DNA from: Spirosoma endbachense
GTDB lineage: Bacteria; Bacteroidota; Bacteroidia; Cytophagales; Spirosomataceae
Direction of reading: 5' to 3'
DNA length: 64,000 nucleotides
Assembly (NCBI RefSeq): GCF_010233585.1
Contig: NZ_CP045997.1
Span: forward strand, 9,505,132 to 9,569,131
Part shown: one piece after another, positions 16,219-26,145 of the stretch
Layout: each line of letters opens with the position of its first letter
Numbering within the stretch: the stretch's first letter is position 1
Program-made: the position numbers and the translations under genes
Notes under the pieces: model-generated
What the model was told of the DNA's origin: nothing
Seen by the model: the letters and a program-made list of their open reading frames with translations, nothing else
The model's database searches: none

Positions 16219-18012
16219 TTACTTGCGGGCTTTAGAGTGGAGTTTATTGATACGTTTCTCTAACTGAGTGCTCTTCTGTTTTAAAGCATCATTCTGTTTT
16301 TTCAACTCAATTACATAAAGTGTAAGCTCTTCTACTTTCTCGAGTAGTTTCGCCTGCATTTGTCCAACATCTACACCCTCTTTAACAACTTCTTCCGCTG
16401 AAGGCACACCTGGCAAATGTTTGGCCTGATGAATATAAGACTCCACTTCCGATAGGCTTTTCAGCCGATAGCCTTGGTCAAACACCCGGTCAGACCAGTC
16501 ATTGGTGCTCTTAACAGCCACTTTCACTTTCTCGGTCAATACACCATCAGCTACATATAATCGATAGCCAGCCGGCGTCTTGCTGACGCCAGGACCGATC
16601 ACAACACCCCCCGTATTCGTATTCTGGATATTATCACCGGTTACTTCCCAGCTAGCAGTTCCTTCATCCGCACCGACTCGTGCTCCTCCGAGGCTACCCA
16701 GAATTACATCACCCTGCGCATTAACAGTTAAGAACTTCGTTTGGTTAAGAGCACTAGCCGTTGATCCAGAGGTGAGGTTTGTAAACCGTAAGCCGCTGTT
16801 ACCAGCCGTTCCCTGGGTAATTTCCAGCTTGTTAGCGGGAGCCGAGGTGCCAATACCAACATTAGCATTATTACCGAGAACAAGTGCGTTAGATATTGAC
16901 ACTTGGGCATTAGCTCCAATAGCTCCAGCATTTGTAAGGCTACTAGCATTTGCACCAGCACTGTTGGCTTGCCAGCCAATAAATGTATTATTACTACCGC
17001 TAATAATCCCACCAGCAACATCTTGACCAATAAATACATTGTTGTTTCCAGACTGATTATTAAATCCAGCATGAGTACCAATGTATGTATTTTGATTAGC
17101 ATTATTCTTAAATCCAGCACCATCACCAATAGCCATATTGTAGCTACCTGTGGTATTCGTACTAGCAGCCGAATTACCTAGAAACATATTATAGCTCCCC
17201 GTGGTATTATTCGCTCCAGCTGTTGGCCCGACAAATACATTAAAGCCTCCTGTCGAATTCGAGTATCCAGAAAATGAGCCTGTAAATACATTACTGATAC
17301 CAGTGGAGTTATTCAGGCCAGCTTGAAGACCAATAAAAACGTTATTGGTACCGATGGTATTCGTTTTCCCTGTCTCGTAACCCAAAAAAGTATTGTTATT
17401 ACCTGTATTGCTCAATCCACTACTTTTTCCAATAAAGGTATTTTGATTGGCGCCCCCATTTGATGCCCCAGCTAACGAGCCTAAAAATGTATTTCCTCCT
17501 CCTGTTGTATTTCCTCCTCCTGCATCTGAGCCTATAAAGGTATTATCACTCCCCTGTGTGCTAGAGTAACCAGCACCCGTTCCGAAGAAAGAGTTGTTAC
17601 TACCTTGAGAATTAAAATAGCCCGTACGTTGCCCAACAAATGCATTATTAAAACCGCTACCATTAGTATACCCAGCTTCTGAACCGATAAATGTATTATT
17701 ATTACCAGTTGTATTGCTGTAGCCGGATCCGTACCCAACAAATGAGTTCTTTTGTCCAGCTGTATTCTGATTACCGGCTGAAGCTCCCACAAATGCATTC
17801 TGTGTACCGTTCATATTCTGAATACCAGTTCCACGCCCAATGAACAGGTTACTCGCACCACTCATATTTAAATTACCAGCACCTACGCCCACAAGTGTAT
17901 TATCTGAGCCAGGTGTAGCTGAAGATGGGGTTGTGGCGACATAATTAGTTTGAGCCCAAGCCGTAATACTTGTTAAAACCCAAAGCGTCAGTGTGTGTAT
18001 ATTATTTTTCAT
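16219..18012 (-). CDS. Repeat-fibre surface protein (YadA-head-like beta roll with coiled-coil end)
   Basis: 597 residues with a signal peptide (ending AWAQ). From about 30 to 350 there are 19 copies of an 18-residue repeat with the core NNTFIGxxAG, a left-handed beta-roll pattern like trimeric adhesin heads. A spacer (350-440) is followed by a C-terminal block (DWSDRVFDQGYRLKSLSEVE, HLPGVPSAEEV, VDVGQMQAKLLEKVEELTLY) that is common at the ends of Bacteroidota fibre proteins and resembles tail-fibre chaperone-type ends, then a coiled coil to the C-terminus. It is encoded just before a T9SS cargo gene and is divergent from the tailspike-like gene. Function in surface attachment is inferred. 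Confidence 0.75.
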   Translation of the reverse strand: MKNNIHTLTLWVLTSITAWAQTNYVATTPSSATPGSDNTLVGVGAGNLNMSGASNLFIGRGTGIQNMNGTQNAFVGASAGNQNTAGQKNSFVGYGSGYSNTTGNNNTFIGSEAGYTNGSGFNNAFVGQRTGYFNSQGSNNSFFGTGAGYSSTQGSDNTFIGSDAGGGNTTGGGNTFLGSLAGASNGGANQNTFIGKSSGLSNTGNNNTFLGYETGKTNTIGTNNVFIGLQAGLNNSTGISNVFTGSFSGYSNSTGGFNVFVGPTAGANNTTGSYNMFLGNSAASTNTTGSYNMAIGDGAGFKNNANQNTYIGTHAGFNNQSGNNNVFIGQDVAGGIISGSNNTFIGWQANSAGANASSLTNAGAIGANAQVSISNALVLGNNANVGIGTSAPANKLEITQGTAGNSGLRFTNLTSGSTASALNQTKFLTVNAQGDVILGSLGGARVGADEGTASWEVTGDNIQNTNTGGVVIGPGVSKTPAGYRLYVADGVLTEKVKVAVKSTNDWSDRVFDQGYRLKSLSEVESYIHQAKHLPGVPSAEEVVKEGVDVGQMQAKLLEKVEELTLYVIELKKQNDALKQKSTQLEKRINKLHSKARK

Positions 18013-18135
18013 ATTCTGAATATTTTATCCAAAAAAAATCAAATTATATATAAAAAGCAACAATTCATATAGGAGACAGGTTTATTTTACTTATCGTCAC
18101 AATTAAGTACTTATTGTCCATAAAATACATATTAC

Positions 18136-19764
18136 ATGCCTATTAATGTAAAGGATGCTCAATTTGGAGCAATTGGTGATGGTGCTACCAATGATTCACC
18201 GGCTATTCAACGAGCTATTGACTATGCAAAAACTCGTAGTGCGCCTGGTAGCCCAGCAACAATTTATCGTGTTACTGTTTATTTCCCGGCTGGTTATTAT
18301 TATCTCGCCAGTCCAATCAACCTGACAAATACTAATGGAATCTGGCTTACGGGTGATGGTGGTTCCTATTTGAATACTATCATTTTTGGTAGCACCGGAG
18401 GAGCTATTTTTGATTTCAGTGGCTCGTCTCTATCGGGTTGCGAGAATTTTTCCTTTTTAACATCAGATCGTAACAGTCGATCTACTATCGGCGTATTATT
18501 TGCTTTAACCAATAATGGTGGATTAAGTTGTGGTATCCGCCACTGTTATTTCGAAATGAATGATACACCTTCAGCCAATGGTGGGTTTGGCTCGATTGGT
18601 CTACTCAATATTCGTAGTGAAGAGTTTTTTATACACGAATGTCTAATTCGTGCAAATACGTCAGTAATCTTCTCTTATACAAGAGATCTATCAGAAACAG
18701 GGACAAGTTTCACGGTATCGAGTTCATTTCAGACGCTTTCGAGTGGAGTCGGATCAATGGGTGTAGTAGATATTACTGGTACATCATTACAAAATTATGA
18801 GAAGAGGCAACCAGCTATGGTGCTACTAGGGACTAATAGCCTCAATTTTCAGGGCTATATAAGTCGACTTACTGCCAGTGCAGGTACAAACGAAACTGCG
18901 ATTCTATGCGTACGATACACCGTAAATTTGCGTATACTGGCTACCATCGAATCATTTTCGCGAGTTTTAAAAGCCATTCTGGGAGGTTTTGAGAACAATG
19001 AACTTAAAGTGGTTTTAGCGAATAACACGTCCCCAGCTACTGAGCTCATTGATGTTACAAATTGCGGAGTAAAAGGCTTTACATGTCAGATTAGCTTACC
19101 GAATCCTACTGAACGAAATCGACTTGTAATGTACCATGCTCCTGTAGGTGGAGGAACACAAGTGGCTAACGGTTATTTGAATAATTCGGTAATTACTTGC
19201 ACTGATATTACTGACAATCGCAATGTTATTTCCCAGAACCTTCTTCGCCGTGCCGATAATGTGCAGTTTAATAGTGATCAGGCATTTGAAAAAAAAGGAG
19301 GGCGTATCCGACAACTTTTCACTAGTTTCATTGCCATTGGCCAGACACCAACTGGCTCAACAACAGCTATTCTACGTTTTTCATTAGCTAGTCCTACGAC
19401 CATTAACAATACAAACGGTGGTAGCTATCGTATCTGGATCGACGGAGTTGTAGAAGCGGGCTCTTATGGCACCCAGGCAGCTGCCACTCTATCTTTTCAA
19501 GCCCAATTGCTGGTCACACAAAGTTATAATGGTTTGTTCAGCCCAACTTCAGTTACTGTTGTCATACTAGATAGAACAACGACTAATGCTGCTTATGTTG
19601 ATATTGTTGGTATAACTGTCGATGTAGCTTTCGCGAATGGCATTGGCTCTGTTCTGTTGACTCCACGCACAATTGGTACGAGTTCTGGTGACCCTATTAC
19701 ATATAATGGATCGGCAGAGTTACAATCCAATTTTCTGGCAAATGATTCTGTTATTTTTCGCTAA
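18136..19764 (+). CDS. Pectate-lyase-3/tailspike-like beta-helix protein without signal peptide
   Basis: 542 residues starting MPINVKDAQFGAIGDGATND, the opening typical of Pectate_lyase_3 and phage tailspike beta-helix proteins: V-DFGAxGDGxTDDTxAIQxA. Next come VYFPAGYYYL and many short beta strands with Asn ladders. The C-terminal ~150 residues form a separate beta-rich domain (ILRFSLASPTTINNTNGGSYRIW). No signal peptide or sorting domain is visible and no upstream start would add one. It is the only plus-strand gene in the polysaccharide block. It could cleave or bind the polysaccharide made here, or be a captured phage tailspike domain. Catalytic residues cannot be assigned. Confidence 0.7.
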   Translation: MPINVKDAQFGAIGDGATNDSPAIQRAIDYAKTRSAPGSPATIYRVTVYFPAGYYYLASPINLTNTNGIWLTGDGGSYLNTIIFGSTGGAIFDFSGSSLSGCENFSFLTSDRNSRSTIGVLFALTNNGGLSCGIRHCYFEMNDTPSANGGFGSIGLLNIRSEEFFIHECLIRANTSVIFSYTRDLSETGTSFTVSSSFQTLSSGVGSMGVVDITGTSLQNYEKRQPAMVLLGTNSLNFQGYISRLTASAGTNETAILCVRYTVNLRILATIESFSRVLKAILGGFENNELKVVLANNTSPATELIDVTNCGVKGFTCQISLPNPTERNRLVMYHAPVGGGTQVANGYLNNSVITCTDITDNRNVISQNLLRRADNVQFNSDQAFEKKGGRIRQLFTSFIAIGQTPTGSTTAILRFSLASPTTINNTNGGSYRIWIDGVVEAGSYGTQAAATLSFQAQLLVTQSYNGLFSPTSVTVVILDRTTTNAAYVDIVGITVDVAFANGIGSVLLTPRTIGTSSGDPITYNGSAELQSNFLANDSVIFR

Positions 19765-19785
19765 GCATAAATAGGCTTATGGTCA

Positions 19786-21024
19786 TTACGAATAGCTATT
19801 TACTAATTTTGAAAGCATTGCTTCAAAACGAGGGAGAATAGCTTGTTTGCTGAGATGATCTTCTGCATATTTTCGAGCGTTGAGCCGGTATTGATGTAAT
19901 TGAGGAGAGCGAAGGGCTAGAAGAATTTCATTGGCTAGCTTATCTGCTTGTTCGGGTTCAACTACCCATCCTAATTGATTATCAACAATAATATCTCTCA
20001 ACGAGGTATTAGTGTCAGCAGAAACAATAGCACCACCACCTACAGATAGTATGTTTACAAACTTTGACGGCATAACCAAGTCAGATGTTGCCCGCTTTTG
20101 AATCACCAAATGAATATCTGCAATAGATAGCATGCGGGGCAACTCAGAATAAGGTATTGGAGCTAAAAAACGTATATTCTTTAGCATCTTCTGTTCTGCC
20201 TGTTCAACCAATTTTTTTCGGGCAACACCTTCACCCACAACCAAAATAGTTATGTCTGAATATTGGCTTAGCTGGGCTGCGACCTCGATCAAAATTTCCA
20301 GGCCTTGCTTTTCACCTATATTACCCGAGTAAAGCACTATTTTATCAGTTCCGCTGAATCCTAATTCAGTCCGTAAAGATTCCTGAGCTGGAATAGGGCG
20401 CATTGTATCTATATCTGTCCAATTCTCTAACATAAAATAGTTAGCTGCAGGTGTTCCTTTAGAAAGGATATTACGTTTCATTCCTTCACTAATACTCGAT
20501 ACACATTCAGCATTACGCAATAAATATCGTTCTATGCTATCTAAGAAGCTGAGCAGCTGTTTATTTTTAATTAAACCTAAATTACGAGCGGCATCAACCT
20601 GCAAGTCCTGGATATGGAATACAAATGGCGTTTTTTTGAGCCGGCTAAATATATAAGGCACCCAGCCAGCCAGAAGTGGTGGACAAACGCCTATTAATAC
20701 ATCATATCGTCTAAATAATACCCTTAACCAATGCACTAATGAGTTGATTGCAAATGACAACTCATGTAAAATTCGAGTTTTCCCTGTTACGTGTTCGGGT
20801 ACGTACAGTGGGGTCCGGAAAACAGACAGGTTGTCCGCTTTCTCGGTAAACCAACCTTTATGCCGATATTCACTCCTAACCTTCCACTCAGGATAGTATG
20901 GATGAGCTGTTATCACGTCAACATGGTGGCCCTGTTCTGCAAGCCACTTAGTGAGTTCACCATTAAAGCGCCCAGATCCAGCTACTTCAGGGGAATAGCT
21001 GATGCTATATAATAGAATACGCAT
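19786..21024 (-). CDS. WcaI-type family 4 glycosyltransferase
   Basis: 412 residues. The N-terminal GT-B domain begins MRILLYSISYSPEVAGSGRF, with HPYYPEWKV soon after, typical of the WcaI colanic-acid group. The C-terminal domain carries VLYSGNIGEKQG, RFLAPIPYSELPRMLSIADIHLV and the sugar-nucleotide motif region MPSKFVNILSVGG. It adds a sugar to the growing lipid-linked repeat unit in the cytoplasm. The sugar cannot be read from the sequence. It converges with the tailspike-like gene, with about 21 bases between the stops, and has the family 2 enzyme gene directly upstream. Confidence 0.87.
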   Translation of the reverse strand: MRILLYSISYSPEVAGSGRFNGELTKWLAEQGHHVDVITAHPYYPEWKVRSEYRHKGWFTEKADNLSVFRTPLYVPEHVTGKTRILHELSFAINSLVHWLRVLFRRYDVLIGVCPPLLAGWVPYIFSRLKKTPFVFHIQDLQVDAARNLGLIKNKQLLSFLDSIERYLLRNAECVSSISEGMKRNILSKGTPAANYFMLENWTDIDTMRPIPAQESLRTELGFSGTDKIVLYSGNIGEKQGLEILIEVAAQLSQYSDITILVVGEGVARKKLVEQAEQKMLKNIRFLAPIPYSELPRMLSIADIHLVIQKRATSDLVMPSKFVNILSVGGGAIVSADTNTSLRDIIVDNQLGWVVEPEQADKLANEILLALRSPQLHQYRLNARKYAEDHLSKQAILPRFEAMLSKLVNSYS

Positions 21025-21033
21025 AATCTAGGT

Positions 21034-21774
21034 TTAAGCAATATTTGAAACTCGTTTTAGCAGAGCAATGGCTAAAAGAATTCTTCCAAAAAGTTTATGA
21101 CCTAAGGGCTGCGGGCTACTAACAGTCATTTCAGTAGGGCTGGCATTATTGGCATGCCTCCGAAAACAGGATAGTTTTTCAGGTATAAATACAACCCGGA
21201 AAAGAGAGTTTGCTAATAATCCTAACCAGACATCCTGGTAAACTAAATAGCGAGTTGCCTCGTGCAATTCTTTGGGAAAGGGCAATGCCCGGTCAAGCAG
21301 AGTACGACGAAAGGCCATGCAATTCCCTAAGAAGGTATTTTTAACAAAATTTTTCAACAAGCCAGCATTTGAATGAAAGTGCTCGAAAAATGATCCCCCA
21401 AGTAGCTGGCCTTTTTCATCAATGAAATCACAATCACTAACAACCAAATCGTGATTGTGCAAATAGGTCATCATTGTTTTTACTTTATTGAAGAACCAGA
21501 CGTCATCCTGATCAGACAGGAAAATTATATCACCAGTAGAATGATGCAAAGCATTCTCAAAATTCCGAGTTGCTGACCGAGAGGAATGGTTAGTTACTAT
21601 GCGAATGCGGTTATCGGCAAATTGACGAATAATTGTTAGCGTACTGTCCGTCGAGGCATCATCTGAAACAATTAATTCATCATCAAATCCCAATTGGGGA
21701 AGAATCGACTCAATTTGTTCTCGGATAAATCGCTCCCCATTATAAGTAGCCATACAAACACTGATCCGGGTCAT
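21034..21774 (-). CDS. Family 2 glycosyltransferase
   Basis: 246 residues. It begins ISVCMATYNGERFIREQIESIL, the usual GT-A family 2 start, then DELIVSDDASTDST and a metal-binding SDQDDVW motif. The C-terminal part (FRRHANNASP) resembles rhamnosyl/alpha-glycosyltransferase homologs of the rfb type. It belongs to the polysaccharide operon, with 1 base to the upstream polymerase gene and 9 to the downstream WcaI-type gene. Donor sugar unknown. Confidence 0.85.
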   Translation of the reverse strand: MTRISVCMATYNGERFIREQIESILPQLGFDDELIVSDDASTDSTLTIIRQFADNRIRIVTNHSSRSATRNFENALHHSTGDIIFLSDQDDVWFFNKVKTMMTYLHNHDLVVSDCDFIDEKGQLLGGSFFEHFHSNAGLLKNFVKNTFLGNCMAFRRTLLDRALPFPKELHEATRYLVYQDVWLGLLANSLFRVVFIPEKLSCFRRHANNASPTEMTVSSPQPLGHKLFGRILLAIALLKRVSNIA

Positions 21775-21775
21775 C

Positions 21776-23098
21776 TTATAAATTTAAATTATTTTTGTAG
21801 AATTTAAATAGAAATGGGCTTAATCGTATAGTTAGTTTGCTAGTTAGCAAAAAACTAAGTACTATATAAGGTGGAATAACAAAGAATGCTAAATCAAACG
21901 ATTGAGTAATGGCAAGATTAACATCGACAATCAAAGCATAAGCCAAGTGGCAAAAACTACCCATATAAACAAAGTAGAAAGCACTGGTACGAGTAAGCGA
22001 AAAAAAATGCTTTCTAATTAGTGCATATAAATACCCCACCAGTAAGCTGTAAGGAAAGGCTAGCCAATAATAGAAATAGATACGCCCTTCAATATAAAAT
22101 GGTGCATTAGGGCCAACTGTAACATTTGTTTGCACGTAACCTGGCGGGCGTAAATTATCAACCATTGTATTTCCAAGGGCTTCTTGGTAAGGCGCTAAGC
22201 GAAGGAAACCAAGAATTGGATTTACCAAACGGGGGAAATAGTCCCAAAAGGAATAGTCAGCAAAATAATCGACATTAGCAGGCATATAAAAATACAAAAC
22301 AGAATCAGCACTATATAATAGACGAGTTATAAAAGCTAAAAAAGCCTCTTCATAACCATTGTTCTCCTTTATAAGCACCGTAAAAAAAATGCCCATAATA
22401 CCCAAAAAAATTACTGGCAAATATCGTTGAAATTTTTTTAACGCATTTTTATTATAAGAGAATGCTGGGTGGTAAAGTACAATTCCTATTGAAATAATAA
22501 CTTGCAAGAGTGCCGTCTTAGATCCGTCTAAAGTATGTAAAAGAATTACTATCAGTAAAAACAGTAAATCTATTTGTCTTTTTTTCAAAAAATACATAAA
22601 TACAAGACCAGTGCTGACAAATGTACCAGTGCTCCAGTTTATTTTCCTAAATAAGCCAAATCCTTCCTGAAAATTAGCAATTTTCGATTGTGTTGGAGCG
22701 TCTGATAGTAAAGCGAAACCTTTATTATATCCTATAATTATATTTGATAAAATGTAAACACCAAGTAGTGTATAAGTAATCCACCGAAGAAGTAATTGAT
22801 CAGAAAATTCATAAACCTGTCCAGTTTGGTTTAGACCTGAATCTAAATAATTAGTTTTACGATATGCTATTGCAAAGCCTGCCCATAATGCAATTTGGCA
22901 TCCAAAGAAGTGAAGAAGATCTTGTAATGTAGGAATAATTTGAATAGCTAAAACACTTGAAAAAGCAGTGGTAAAAATCCACATAAAAAGAGGATCTATT
23001 ATCGAGTAAATATATTTATTATACAATAATGCATACACAATAAATAGCGCAGTCGCCCAGCCAAAAAGAACAGGTAATATGCCAAAATTAATATCCAT
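21776..23098 (-). CDS. Polysaccharide polymerase, Wzy/O-antigen-polymerase-like
   Basis: 440 residues and about 11-12 hydrophobic helices spread over the whole length (for example ILPVLFGWATALFIVYALLY at the start and FFVIPPYIVLSFLL near the end), with a large loop near residues 270-320 (SFWDYFPRLVNPILGFL). Its DNA is strongly AT-rich. Wzy polymerases have little sequence conservation, so the assignment rests on topology and on its place among glycosyltransferases and a flippase. It would join repeat units at the periplasmic face of the inner membrane. Confidence 0.72.
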   Translation of the reverse strand: MDINFGILPVLFGWATALFIVYALLYNKYIYSIIDPLFMWIFTTAFSSVLAIQIIPTLQDLLHFFGCQIALWAGFAIAYRKTNYLDSGLNQTGQVYEFSDQLLLRWITYTLLGVYILSNIIIGYNKGFALLSDAPTQSKIANFQEGFGLFRKINWSTGTFVSTGLVFMYFLKKRQIDLLFLLIVILLHTLDGSKTALLQVIISIGIVLYHPAFSYNKNALKKFQRYLPVIFLGIMGIFFTVLIKENNGYEEAFLAFITRLLYSADSVLYFYMPANVDYFADYSFWDYFPRLVNPILGFLRLAPYQEALGNTMVDNLRPPGYVQTNVTVGPNAPFYIEGRIYFYYWLAFPYSLLVGYLYALIRKHFFSLTRTSAFYFVYMGSFCHLAYALIVDVNLAITQSFDLAFFVIPPYIVLSFLLTSKLTIRLSPFLFKFYKNNLNL

Positions 23099-23201
23099 CT
23101 TTGTTTCTCGAGTTCGCCCTCTATATTAAAAACTACTAAACTTTATACAAGTTTGTGTATAAAATAGTGTGATCCTAATTTTTAGGCCCAACATCCAACT
23201 A

Positions 23202-23978
23202 TTACCCAAAGACTTTCTTGAGCCCCATGCTCAGCTTTGAAAGTTTATATCGTCTTAATATTGCACTCATACTACGCCTTAACCAAAAATAATTCATTGC
23301 CCAATGGCGGCCAATACCTTTAAAAAGTTGCTGGTGAATTTTCTGCATTTCTTTATAACCATGTTCCATCTGGTTTTCGCTGATACCATCGCCACCAAAA
23401 TTACAAATGACAATATCCATTGCTTGATGAGGTATGCCTATCAATGCCAGTCTTAGATTAAATTCATAATCTGACGCTATTCGCATAGTTTCATTATACA
23501 ATGAATTATTAAAAATATTTCTATCATAAAACATCCCTTGATGATGTACCTGATGGCGCATCCAGTAAGGCGATCCAAACATTGGTTGAAGCAAAGTTCC
23601 TTGTTTTATACACTCAACACTGCCAACAACAACCTTGATATTATTTTTTATATTTTTAATTATTTCAGACACTTTCTGTAGTATATCGGGGCTACTTAGT
23701 GCATCGTCAGCGCCAATGAAATAAAGCCATTTCCCAACTGATAGCTTTATACCTGCGTTTAAACCTGCGTACAAACCAATCCCCGGCAATACTCGTATTG
23801 TTTTATTGAGTATGGGGCTTTCATTAATAATCTGTACTGTACGATCTTTACTGCCGCCATCTACAATAACTAATTCGTAGTCGGAGAAAGTTTGAGATTC
23901 AATACTTGCTAAGCAATGGCTTAATGTTTTTTCACCATTAAGTATTGTTATAATAATTGATATAAGGGGTTGATGCAT
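23202..23978 (-). CDS. Family 2 glycosyltransferase
   Basis: 258 residues. It starts LISIIITILNGEKTLSHCLASI, then FSDYELVIVDGGSKDRT and YFIGADDAL as the metal/nucleotide region. The middle (HHQGMFYDRNIF, ASDYEFNLRL) matches the WcaE/WfgS-like group. It closely resembles the next gene upstream in layout, suggesting an old duplication. It is flanked by AT-rich gaps of about 100-150 bases. The sugar is unknown. Confidence 0.85.
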   Translation of the reverse strand: MHQPLISIIITILNGEKTLSHCLASIESQTFSDYELVIVDGGSKDRTVQIINESPILNKTIRVLPGIGLYAGLNAGIKLSVGKWLYFIGADDALSSPDILQKVSEIIKNIKNNIKVVVGSVECIKQGTLLQPMFGSPYWMRHQVHHQGMFYDRNIFNNSLYNETMRIASDYEFNLRLALIGIPHQAMDIVICNFGGDGISENQMEHGYKEMQKIHQQLFKGIGRHWAMNYFWLRRSMSAILRRYKLSKLSMGLKKVFG

Positions 23979-24131
23979 TGGTTTTACTATAATAATGTCT
24001 ATTTGGCAAACAAACTTTAAATAACTTGGTTCATAACAATAACGTAATGATTATATAAATCTATTGTTAAAAATATACACGACAAGCCTGCAAAATTTTA
24101 GATATAAAATATTATATATGATTGATGGTTA

Positions 24132-24866
24132 TTATACTCGATGGCCATAAATTAGGTATCTAATTTTTTTTTGGATATAGTAGAGTCTTAAAAAACAGGA
24201 AAGAAGCTTATTCTTCCATTTATTTTTTATATATCGCGCCCGTACTTGATTTGTTTCTGTTAATGATTTTGATAATTCACTACTTGCTCCTCCTGTCGCA
24301 CAATCTGCTACTATCATAGAAACATAACGTGTGTATGCTTTCTGTATATATAAACGTAAATGAACATCGTATTCAGATACTATCGTTAGTGACTTATCAT
24401 AGCGAAAGTTGACAAATAATGATGAATTATAAAATGCACTTTGATGATGTACAGTATTTTGGAAAATAGTTCTAGGACCCAAAAATGAGCGCATTCGATG
24501 TCCGTTATCAAACATTACATCACCGAATACAATAGAGTATTTTGGGTCCAAATAAGGCTCTATTTGTTTTAGCACGTTAGGCCTTAGAGTATCATCTCCC
24601 CCTAGAAAATAAATCCATTTACCATTTGCTCTATCAATACCTTTATTCATAGCATCATAAATACCATTATCTGGCTCACTACACCATCCGGCAAGTTGGT
24701 GTTCATACTTACGTATGAGATCAATCGAGCCATCAGTGCTTCCACCATCAATAATCCAATATTCAACCAGGTTTTTGTCTTGACAAAGAACACTTTGAAT
24801 CGTAGATTCTAATGTTGGACGAGCGTTATAAACAACTGTAATTACAGATATAAGTGCATTTTTCAT
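24132..24866 (-). CDS. Family 2 glycosyltransferase
   Basis: 244 residues starting ISVITVVYNARPTLESTIQSVL, then WIIDGGSTDGSIDLI and YFLGGDDTLRP. The HHQSAFYNSSLF and VSEYDVHLRL segments align with the gene at 23202-23978, so the two are paralogs of the WcaE/WfgS-like type. The C-terminal end is basic with a run of Tyr and Arg that could touch the membrane. The donor and linkage cannot be inferred. Confidence 0.85.
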   Translation of the reverse strand: MKNALISVITVVYNARPTLESTIQSVLCQDKNLVEYWIIDGGSTDGSIDLIRKYEHQLAGWCSEPDNGIYDAMNKGIDRANGKWIYFLGGDDTLRPNVLKQIEPYLDPKYSIVFGDVMFDNGHRMRSFLGPRTIFQNTVHHQSAFYNSSLFVNFRYDKSLTIVSEYDVHLRLYIQKAYTRYVSMIVADCATGGASSELSKSLTETNQVRARYIKNKWKNKLLSCFLRLYYIQKKIRYLIYGHRV

Positions 24867-24971
24867 GGCAATGCCGCTTTTAGGCGTTATTTTCAGCCTG
24901 ATATAATGTCAACCCAAAACTCTACATCTTAGGTCACTCATTCATTTTGGCACTATTTATAAAAGCTAAGA

Positions 24972-26075
24972 TTAGCTAATATTTTTGTAAAGACTAAGAG
25001 TTTCGGCAACTGTATGTTGCCAAGAGAATTTAGTCAATTGCTTACGGCCTTTTTGAATTAATGTTTCACGCAGGTTGGAATCATTTACCAAACGCTCAAC
25101 AGCGTATATAATAGAATCTGACATTGTAGGGTCTATATATAACGCAGCATCACCAGCCACTTCAGGTAATGAGCTCACATTACTAACCACACATGGACAG
25201 TCGCAGGCAAATGCTTCCAACACAGGAATTCCAAAACCTTCGTATAGAGTAGGAAATATAAATGCAAGTGCCTTTTGATAAAGTATGGGCAAAGTTTGAT
25301 CATTAATTGAACATTGTTCAACGAGGAGGTCAGCATTTAAGGATTGAATTAAAGCTCTTTCGGCCTTCGTAAACTCTCCTCCGCCCGCACATAAAAGCTT
25401 GATTTTATATTTTTTTAATACCGGATGAATTGCCTTCAAAAAAAATATAAAATTTTTATACATACTTCGATTACCTACAAATAGCAAAAAAGAGGGCTCG
25501 GATATGCGACTAGATGGTTTAAGTGGCTCTGGCGACAATGAACTACCTAAATAAATTACATCTATTTTAGACGGGGCAATATTCAATAATTCGACTATAT
25601 CATTCTTAGTGCTTTCAGAAATAGCAATGATTCGGTCAGCACGATTAGCTAGAAGACGCTTTTGTTCTGTAATTACACCATTATAAGCTAATTCACTAAA
25701 CTGAGTACCAAATTTTTCGTGAATCATATCTAAAAATGTAACAACAAAGGGGCGTTTCTTTAAATAAGGCAGAAAATAAGGATCGTAATATGTTGCATGA
25801 AAAACATCATAAGGTTGCTGATTCAGCTTATAAATAGTGTACTGTCGATTCAAGTAATATATTGACTGAAGTTTTTTCGGTATCCTAATATTTGCAAAAA
25901 ATGGTCTTACCGCTATATTTGTTTCACGCAGATGGATATTATTTGAAACAAGAAGAGGCAAATAAGCGCTATTATCAGGAGTAGAATTAATACCCCTAAT
26001 CAGTTCGGCATAATAGCGTGGTATACCACCATATGTTAAAAGCGAGAAGGTCTGATGGTCAAAAAAAATTCTCAT
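24972..26075 (-). CDS. Family 4 glycosyltransferase (mannosyltransferase-like)
   Basis: 367 residues. It starts MRIFFDHQTFSLLTYGGIPRYY, with DVFHATYYDPY and FVVTFLDMIHE, a start typical of WbaZ/mannosyl-type GT4 enzymes. The C-terminal domain has FLLFVGNRSMYKN, AFIFPTLYEGFGIPVLEAFACDCPCVVSN and SLPEVAGDAALYIDP, with the EGFGIPVLE motif holding the conserved E-x7-E. It is a cytoplasmic enzyme of the polysaccharide operon. Confidence 0.88.
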   Translation of the reverse strand: MRIFFDHQTFSLLTYGGIPRYYAELIRGINSTPDNSAYLPLLVSNNIHLRETNIAVRPFFANIRIPKKLQSIYYLNRQYTIYKLNQQPYDVFHATYYDPYFLPYLKKRPFVVTFLDMIHEKFGTQFSELAYNGVITEQKRLLANRADRIIAISESTKNDIVELLNIAPSKIDVIYLGSSLSPEPLKPSSRISEPSFLLFVGNRSMYKNFIFFLKAIHPVLKKYKIKLLCAGGGEFTKAERALIQSLNADLLVEQCSINDQTLPILYQKALAFIFPTLYEGFGIPVLEAFACDCPCVVSNVSSLPEVAGDAALYIDPTMSDSIIYAVERLVNDSNLRETLIQKGRKQLTKFSWQHTVAETLSLYKNIS

Positions 26076-26145
26076 GAATTTTATAGCCTATTTCCTATTA
26101 GCACATTGAACAATAATTTCTTATTGATATACTTTTCAAGCTATT

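Noticed and set aside
16580..17129. Open frames of 90-150 residues inside the repeat-fibre gene, on both strands
   Set aside because: They arise from the repeated codon pattern of the fibre gene and have low-complexity translations.
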